From: Pseudomonadota bacterium
GTDB taxonomy: Bacteria > Pseudomonadota > Alphaproteobacteria > Rhodobacterales > Rhodobacteraceae
Length of the DNA: 6,262 bases
Assembly: GCA_022573605.1 (NCBI GenBank)
Contig: JACZTQ010000194.1
Coordinates: 1-6,262, forward strand
Direction: 5' to 3'
Shown here: positions 5,903 through 6,262 of the stretch, piece by piece
Numbering within the stretch: position 1 is the stretch's first letter
Layout of the letters: every line of letters starts with the position of its first letter
The notes under the pieces: model-generated
Databases searched by the model: none
What the model was told of the DNA's origin: nothing
What the model saw: the letters and a program-made list of their open reading frames with translations, nothing else
Translations under genes and position numbers: made by a program

Positions 5903-6262
5903 CAGCCCCGTACCGCTCGCAGCAGTTGCTCGACATGCGCCGGATCGGCGTCCGGCGTGATGCCGTGGCCAAGATTAAAGATGTGCGGCGCACCCCGCAT
6001 GGTCGCGACAATGCCCTTCACGGCCTGCGTCAACGCCGCCCCGCCGGTGACCATCAGCATCGGGTCCAGGTTGCCCTGTAACGCCACACCCGGCTGCCCC
6101 GGCCCCGATGGCGACATCGCTCGGCGCGCCCAGCCCAGCGGCACCGCACTGTCCAGCGCCACCGCCGCCACTCCGGTCGCGATGGCGAATTCGGGGTACA
6201 TCGCCCCGGCGCCGCGCGGAAACCCGATCACCGGCACCCGCGCGTGGCGCGCCTTCAGCGCC
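5902..6262 (-). CDS. hemE: Uroporphyrinogen decarboxylase HemE, C-terminal part, cut by window edge
   Basis: HemE removes four acetate carboxyl groups from uroporphyrinogen III to give coproporphyrinogen III in the cytoplasm. Only the last 119 residues are present; the family is about 340-350 long, and the gene enters from the right edge in frame at 6261. Recognisable family blocks are PVIGFPRGAG, then LDSAVPLGWA (the usual position of a conserved Asp), then QGNLDP and the near-terminal HIFNLGHGITPDADPAHVEQ, which carries the conserved C-terminal histidine. No start or promoter can be judged here. It feeds the same pathway as hemJ downstream. In Caulobacter and other Alphaproteobacteria hemE adjoins the chromosome replication origin, which would put oriC to the right of this window. 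Confidence 0.95.
   Translation of the reverse strand, partial: ALKARHARVPVIGFPRGAGAMYPEFAIATGVAAVALDSAVPLGWARRAMSPSGPGQPGVALQGNLDPMLMVTGGAALTQAVKGIVATMRGAPHIFNLGHGITPDADPAHVEQLLRAVRG

Noticed and set aside
1..6262. Mobile elements, CRISPR, tRNA, rRNA, toxin or defence genes
   Set aside because: No transposase, terminal repeats, direct-repeat array, cloverleaf or accessory genes were seen; all coding space is taken by conserved housekeeping genes.

Overview
The window is an ordinary, well-packed chromosomal segment of a high-GC alphaproteobacterium (GC judged by eye at about two thirds). Every gene I can support lies on the minus strand. In transcription order (right to left) they are hemE (3' part only), hemJ, rho, mnmE, mnmG and rsmG (5' part only). 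This hemE / hemJ / rho / mnmE / mnmG / rsmG order, normally followed by parA-parB, is characteristic of the origin-proximal region of Alphaproteobacteria. Protein motifs such as the Rho P-loop SPPRTGKT and the RsmG DVSRET segment also fit that class. A family-level placement (perhaps Rhodospirillales/Acetobacteraceae) would be a guess.

Right end (5438-6262): the C-terminal third of uroporphyrinogen decarboxylase overlaps the start of hemJ by one base (TGATG), so two haem-biosynthesis steps are translationally coupled. Next (5156-5437) is a 282-bp gap. It carries a convincing sigma70-type promoter (TTGACA, 18 bp, TATCTA) driving rho, and a leader of about 195 nt whose last 90 nt are C-rich and G-poor. 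That leader is a plausible site for Rho to bind its own mRNA. The start of rho lies in a 15-bp tandem duplication that doubles the weak ribosome-binding site and the ATG.

Middle (2194-3889): after rho comes a 225-bp gap with a GC-rich hairpin and an AT-rich island, then mnmE, then a 124-bp gap. MnmE and MnmG act together as the tRNA U34 modification enzyme.

Left end (1-2193): mnmG overlaps rsmG by 4 bp (GTGA). The main feature of interest is a pair of exact parS sites (consensus TGTTNCACGTGAAACA), 1.9 kb apart. Both are built into coding sequence: one at the first codons of mnmG, the other at codons 11-16 of rsmG. They would load ParB, so this housekeeping cluster probably also serves as part of the chromosome's centromere. 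The mnmG site overlaps its start codon, which leaves the true start uncertain (TTG at 2193 or GTG at 2184).

I found no mobile element, RNA gene, CRISPR array, phage remnant or broken gene, and no evidence for a new multi-gene system. The worthwhile observations are the coding-embedded parS sites and the structure of the rho leader and start.
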